From the NCBI RefSeq assembly GCF_011634775.1, contig NZ_JAALXT010000001.1, forward strand, positions 1,259,125 to 1,323,124: a stretch of DNA of 64,000 nt. Direction: 5' to 3'. This document shows positions 63,100 through 64,000 of the stretch, piece after piece. The notes beneath the pieces are model-generated. The model ran no database searches and was not told where the DNA came from. It worked only from the letters and a program-made list of their open reading frames with translations. The stretch is from Thalassoroseus pseudoceratinae. GTDB taxonomy: Bacteria; Planctomycetota; Planctomycetia; Planctomycetales; Planctomycetaceae. Numbering within the stretch: the stretch's first letter is position 1; every line of letters begins with the position of its first letter. The position numbers were made by a program, and so were the translations under genes.

Positions 63100-64000
63100 A
63101 TGCCAAGTATCCCAAACAACTATAGTTCGCCGAGCATCTTTCCAACTGTGCGGGGCTTCGTGCAAATCCGGCAAAATTGGGCCGATGATTGGCAGTATGT
63201 CCAATACTTACAACCGATCCGCTGTGAAGAGATGGCCGCTCCGAATGTCGGCACGGCTCAACTCAAATACGACTTCGGCAGTATCAAGAGAGAGAACGCT
63301 TCTTCTTTTGTGACGTACCTTCCCGAAGAGCTTCGAGATTATTACGTCAGAATCCTAGTTCAGAACGGAAGCAACGAGCTTGTTCCGATCTTTGTCGGCG
63401 TAATCGTTGACGATGAAACCGAGTACCTTACAAACTCTAGTCTGTCGGGAACGCAGACGGTCACGGCCTACGATCTCAAATACCTTCTGGAGCGTGAACG
63501 ACTCGACAAAGCATACGTTACTCAAGACGACGAAGTTTATACTCTTGATTGGTGCCCCGAATTCAACAGACGAGTCGGCAGGCATCAAAGCCGAATCCAA
63601 GGCAACGCTTCCGAAGAACCAACGCTTGAAGAAACCGAGCCCGGAGACGTCAAGACTTTTGGCGGTCCCGGTTTCTTCAACACTTATACCGGATGGACTG
63701 CTGCCGACGTGATTTGGTACGTCCTCGAATACTTTACGCCTGACGAATTGACGTTCCGACTTGCCGACATCAAGAATTCACAAGATGAATTTGTACTGTC
63801 CAAGAAAATTGAAGTCTGGAACTTCGCTGGCGCAACTCCGCTGGACGTCCTCAACAGACTGATCGACCGCAAGCAAGGCTTAGGCTGGAAGCTTCGCATC
63901 AACAGCGACGACGAAATTGAAATCCAAGTCTTCTCGATTCTTGATATTCCATTCAATCTTGGCGGAATCGAAATCCCGGCCAACGAGTATCAAACCGATC
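63100..64000 (+). CDS. Tail hub/tip protein, N-terminal part (runs off the right edge)
   Basis: An open frame from ATG 63100 with no stop before the window end, about 300 residues visible. It starts MPSIPNNYSSPSIFPTVRGF, has YVRILVQNGSNELVPIFVGV and VTAYDLKYLLERERLDKAYV, and later a helix VLNRLIDRKQGLGWKLRINS. The layout (a strand-rich domain for a local measurement value, then a ring-forming domain) is like phage tail hub or baseplate proteins. ATG follows TTGATAT directly. Family assignment is by layout and place. Confidence 0.6.
   Translation, partial: MPSIPNNYSSPSIFPTVRGFVQIRQNWADDWQYVQYLQPIRCEEMAAPNVGTAQLKYDFGSIKRENASSFVTYLPEELRDYYVRILVQNGSNELVPIFVGVIVDDETEYLTNSSLSGTQTVTAYDLKYLLERERLDKAYVTQDDEVYTLDWCPEFNRRVGRHQSRIQGNASEEPTLEETEPGDVKTFGGPGFFNTYTGWTAADVIWYVLEYFTPDELTFRLADIKNSQDEFVLSKKIEVWNFAGATPLDVLNRLIDRKQGLGWKLRINSDDEIEIQVFSILDIPFNLGGIEIPANEYQTD

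Larger units (their letters stand above)
29440..64000. mobile_element. Prophage (siphovirus type) integrated at tRNA-Val; right end beyond the window
   Basis: The left border is the truncated tRNA-Val 3' half at 29440-29486, and the integrase starts 110 bp inside. The following 33 kb contain early regulators, two methyltransferases, terminase, portal, protease-capsid, head-tail joining, tail tube, tape measure and fibre genes, in a lambda-like late order. Accessory genes on the minus strand are inserted at several points and separated by hairpin terminators. No lysis genes, excisionase of certain identity or right attachment site are visible, so at least the rest of the tail tip and the lysis module must lie to the right. 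Confidence 0.93.

Overview
The window comes from a member of the Planctomycetota. The left part carries two copies of the gene pair characteristic of that phylum, a large haem-c protein of the DUF1587/1592/1588/1585 type followed by a twin-arginine-exported DUF1552 protein. It also has the end of a DUF1501 gene. The right part, from about 29.44 kb to the end of the window, is a tailed-phage prophage whose right end is not included.

Chromosomal part (1-29.4 kb). A DUF1501 fragment, an exported serine hydrolase and the first DUF1592/DUF1552 pair are followed by a tightly coupled ribose/nucleoside operon (6995-14451). This operon has a LacI regulator, an exported nucleoside hydrolase, ribokinase, the RbsB/RbsA/RbsC transporter and a second exported nucleoside hydrolase; most junctions are ATGA overlaps. 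It reads as a pathway that cleaves nucleosides outside the cytoplasm, imports the ribose and phosphorylates it. Next come a FetA/FetB-type metal exporter (minus strand), an RNA ligase plus HD-polynucleotide kinase repair pair, the second DUF1592/DUF1552 pair, a UV-damage endonuclease fused to a GIY-YIG nuclease, a DUF4385 protein and a hybrid histidine kinase with about seven PAS domains.

Prophage (29.44 kb to beyond 64 kb). The left border is the 3' half of a tRNA-Val(GAC) gene, so integration was into that tRNA. A tyrosine integrase follows, then small early or regulatory genes (HTH, ribbon-helix-helix) and a minus-strand accessory block: two membrane proteins of one family, a small two-helix membrane protein, an orphan C5 cytosine methyltransferase and a ParB-methyltransferase with altered catalytic motifs. 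After that comes a siphovirus-type structural module: small and large terminase, W-like protein, portal, protease-capsid fusion, head-tail joining proteins, tail tube, tail chaperone, tape measure and fibres. It is interrupted by a third member of the membrane family, a GYF-domain membrane protein, an HNH endonuclease and a glycosyltransferase/PLOD-like glycosyltransferase/sulfotransferase cluster.

The most unusual points are: (1) the tail-assembly chaperone gene lies on the minus strand, opposite the tail operon, with an A9 slippery run and a -1 extension that ends 2 bp from the convergent gene; (2) one prophage holds three divergent copies of a membrane/coiled-coil family that resembles proteins annotated as AbiC-like abortive-infection factors; (3) two glycosyltransferases and a sulfotransferase sit among the tail-fibre genes; (4) eight or so phage genes have a TANATA box 4-6 nt before ATG and no Shine-Dalgarno, which suggests leaderless mRNAs; (5) a tail surface gene has an in-frame TAA. 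Function assignments rest on motif and family recognition by eye; no database search was run.
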